Source: Pseudomonas sp. B33.4
GTDB lineage: Bacteria; Pseudomonadota; Gammaproteobacteria; Pseudomonadales; Pseudomonadaceae
Assembly (NCBI RefSeq): GCF_034555375.1
Contig: NZ_CP140706.1
Location: 4,455,001 to 4,519,000, forward strand
Direction of reading: 5' to 3'
DNA: 64,000 nt
In this document: positions 62,483-64,000 of the stretch, piece by piece
How positions within the stretch are numbered: the stretch's first letter is position 1
Layout of the letters: every line of letters begins with the position of its first letter
Translations under genes and position numbers: made by a program
The notes under the pieces: generated by a model
Seen by the model: only the letters and a program-made list of their open reading frames with translations
Databases searched by the model: none
Told to the model about the DNA's origin: nothing

Positions 62483-64000
62483 ACAGCTACCGCATGACCA
62501 TCATTGAACTGCAACGCCGCCAACCGCGCATACAGCGGATTGCTGGCAATCAGTTCCTGATGAGTACCTATGGCCACAAGCTTGCCCTGATCCATCACCG
62601 CAATCCGGTCAGCGTTTTTCACCGTGGCCAGTCGATGCGCGATCACCAGCGTGGTGCGGTTCTGCATCAGGCTCGGCAGCGCTTCCTGAATCAAATGCTC
62701 ACTCTGCGCATCGAGGGCGCTGGTGGCTTCGTCCAGCAGCAGAATCGGCGCGTCGACCAGTAACGCCCGGGCGATCGCCAGACGCTGACGCTGGCCACCA
62801 GAGAGGCCGAGGCCACCATCGCCGAGATGAGTCTGGTAACCGTTGGGCATTTTCTCGATGAAGTCGTGAGCGTGAGCAATTCTTGCCGCTTCCTTGACTT
62901 GCTCCAGCGTCGCCCCCGGATTGCCGTACCGAATGTTCTCTTCAACGCTGCCGAAAAATAACGCCGGCGACTGCGATACCAAAGCGAAGTGACGGCGCAG
63001 ATCCAGCGGATCAAGGCTGGTCAGCGGCACGCCATCAATCAGGATCCGCCCTTCCACGGGGTCATAAAAGCGCAATAGCAAATCGTACACCGTGGACTTG
63101 CCGGCGCCGGACGGCCCGACCAGCGCCAGCGTCTCACCGGCCCGGATGGTCAGATTCAAGCCATTGACTGCGTAGCTTTCAGGGCGCGAGGGGTAGGAAA
63201 AGCGCACGTCCTGCAGTTGCAGTTCGCCCCGCACGCGCTGCGGCAGGGTCACCAGCCCGGTAGTGGGCGGCTGGATGATATTTTCCGAACCCAGCAGCTC
63301 AGCGATTCGTTCGGCGGCACCTGCCGCACGTTGCAACTCACCGATCACCTCACTCAACGTGCCAATGGCGCTGCCAACAATCAGGCTGTAAAACACAAAC
63401 GCGGCCAGTTCGCCTCCAGTGATGCGCCCGGCAATCACGTCCATGCCGCCGACCCACAACATCACCGCCACCGCGCCGAGCACCAGCACGATCACCATGG
63501 TGATCATCCACGAGCGCTGAAAGATGCGTTTGCGCGCTGTGTCGAAGGCGTCCTCAACCGTTGTCGCAAAACGCCGCTCGTCCTGGACCTGGTGGTTGTA
63601 GGCCTGCACGGTTTTGATCTGGCCGAGAGTTTCCGACACATAGCTGCCGATATCGGCCACCCGGTCCTGGCTCAATCGCGACAGATTGCGCACGCGCCGG
63701 CCGAAAATCAGGATCGGTGCAACCACGAACGGCAAGGCAATCACCACAATGCTGGTGAGTTTCGCGTTGGTCACGAACAACAGGATGACACCGCCAATGA
63801 CCATCAGCAGGTTGCGCAGGAACATCGACAGCGATGAGCCGATCACCGACTGCAGCAGCGTTGTATCGGCGGTCAGCCGCGACTGGATCTCCGAACTGCG
63901 GTTGTTCTCATAGAAGCCGGGGTGCAGATAAACCAGATGGTTGAACACCTCGCGGCGAATATCGGCCACGCAACGCTCGCCGATCCACGACACCCAGTAA
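62479..64000 (-). CDS. MsbA-like ABC exporter, fused permease-ATPase (5' end outside window)
   Basis: The frame runs unbroken to base 64000; the residues before MSWIGERC (Tyr-Trp) show that the protein continues upstream, so roughly 90-100 N-terminal residues are missing. The visible part has transmembrane segments 3-6 and an ATPase domain: Walker A GPSGAGKSTVYDLL, Q-loop ALVSQSPALFFGSVEENIRYG, signature LSGGQRQRLAIARALL, Walker B ILLLDEATSALD and H-loop VIAHRLATV. Homodimeric exporters of this type move lipids or drugs; a substrate cannot be assigned. Convergent with slt. Confidence 0.9.
   Translation of the reverse strand, partial: YWVSWIGERCVADIRREVFNHLVYLHPGFYENNRSSEIQSRLTADTTLLQSVIGSSLSMFLRNLLMVIGGVILLFVTNAKLTSIVVIALPFVVAPILIFGRRVRNLSRLSQDRVADIGSYVSETLGQIKTVQAYNHQVQDERRFATTVEDAFDTARKRIFQRSWMITMVIVLVLGAVAVMLWVGGMDVIAGRITGGELAAFVFYSLIVGSAIGTLSEVIGELQRAAGAAERIAELLGSENIIQPPTTGLVTLPQRVRGELQLQDVRFSYPSRPESYAVNGLNLTIRAGETLALVGPSGAGKSTVYDLLLRFYDPVEGRILIDGVPLTSLDPLDLRRHFALVSQSPALFFGSVEENIRYGNPGATLEQVKEAARIAHAHDFIEKMPNGYQTHLGDGGLGLSGGQRQRLAIARALLVDAPILLLDEATSALDAQSEHLIQEALPSLMQNRTTLVIAHRLATVKNADRIAVMDQGKLVAIGTHQELIASNPLYARLAALQFNDGHAVAV

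Overview
The window is GC-rich gammaproteobacterial chromosome of the genus Pseudomonas, most likely the P. fluorescens group. Gene content and order match, from memory of PAO1, blocks around PA2796-PA2810 (tal to copS), PA2986-PA2993 (lolE to apbE) and PA3001-PA3020 (gap to slt). Convergent intergenic gaps carry the GTAGGAG-type REP doublets typical of P. fluorescens strains. All assignments are by reading the sequence; no database search was run.

Region 1 (1-14950) is an exopolysaccharide locus of the Wzx/Wzy type. On the minus strand, reading right to left: Wzb-like phosphatase, Wzc-like tyrosine kinase, a GT4 glycosyltransferase, a pyruvyl transferase, a Wzx-like flippase, a Wzy-like membrane protein, an acyltransferase and an SGNH hydrolase. 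Further left are galE, a small GfcA/YjbE-like Gly-Thr peptide and a Wza-like export lipoprotein cut by the window edge. On the plus strand are galU followed by a stand-alone phosphomannomutase C-terminal-domain protein, and a secreted glycoside hydrolase divergent from wzb. A short motif (GAC-T/A-A/G-AAAATAAC) recurs in the three long intergenic regions of this locus and may be a shared operator.

Region 2 (15153-24262) holds transaldolase, the RssB/RssC partner-switch pair, a PilZ protein, MlaA, a degenerate HAD protein, a DUF4404 protein, QueF, a cupredoxin and a CopR/CopS-type two-component system. Region 3 (24371-33075) holds the LolCDE lipoprotein exporter, a second PilZ protein, a glycerophosphodiester phosphodiesterase, SthA, ApbE (with no Nqr genes beside it) and a citrate/tricarballylate-type MFS transporter.

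Region 4 (33246-64000) runs gap, mfd, csiV, two convergent SNF2/SWIM helicase paralogues, an MTA/MTI phosphorylase, nagZ, psrA, lexA-sulA, two small conserved genes, topA, a DUF1653 protein, fadBA, a small membrane-anchored protein, a universal stress protein, an ABC-F ATPase, the soluble lytic transglycosylase and an MsbA-like ABC exporter cut by the right edge. Regulatory sites include tandem LexA boxes before lexA, tandem PsrA-type boxes before psrA, a cop-box-like repeat before copR, many intrinsic terminators, and an orphan plus-strand terminator near 57180 that suggests a small RNA.

No rRNA, tRNA, CRISPR array, prophage or insertion sequence was seen. The most unusual parts are the exopolysaccharide locus with its repeated motif, the isolated phosphomannomutase domain, the helicase pair and the candidate sRNA.
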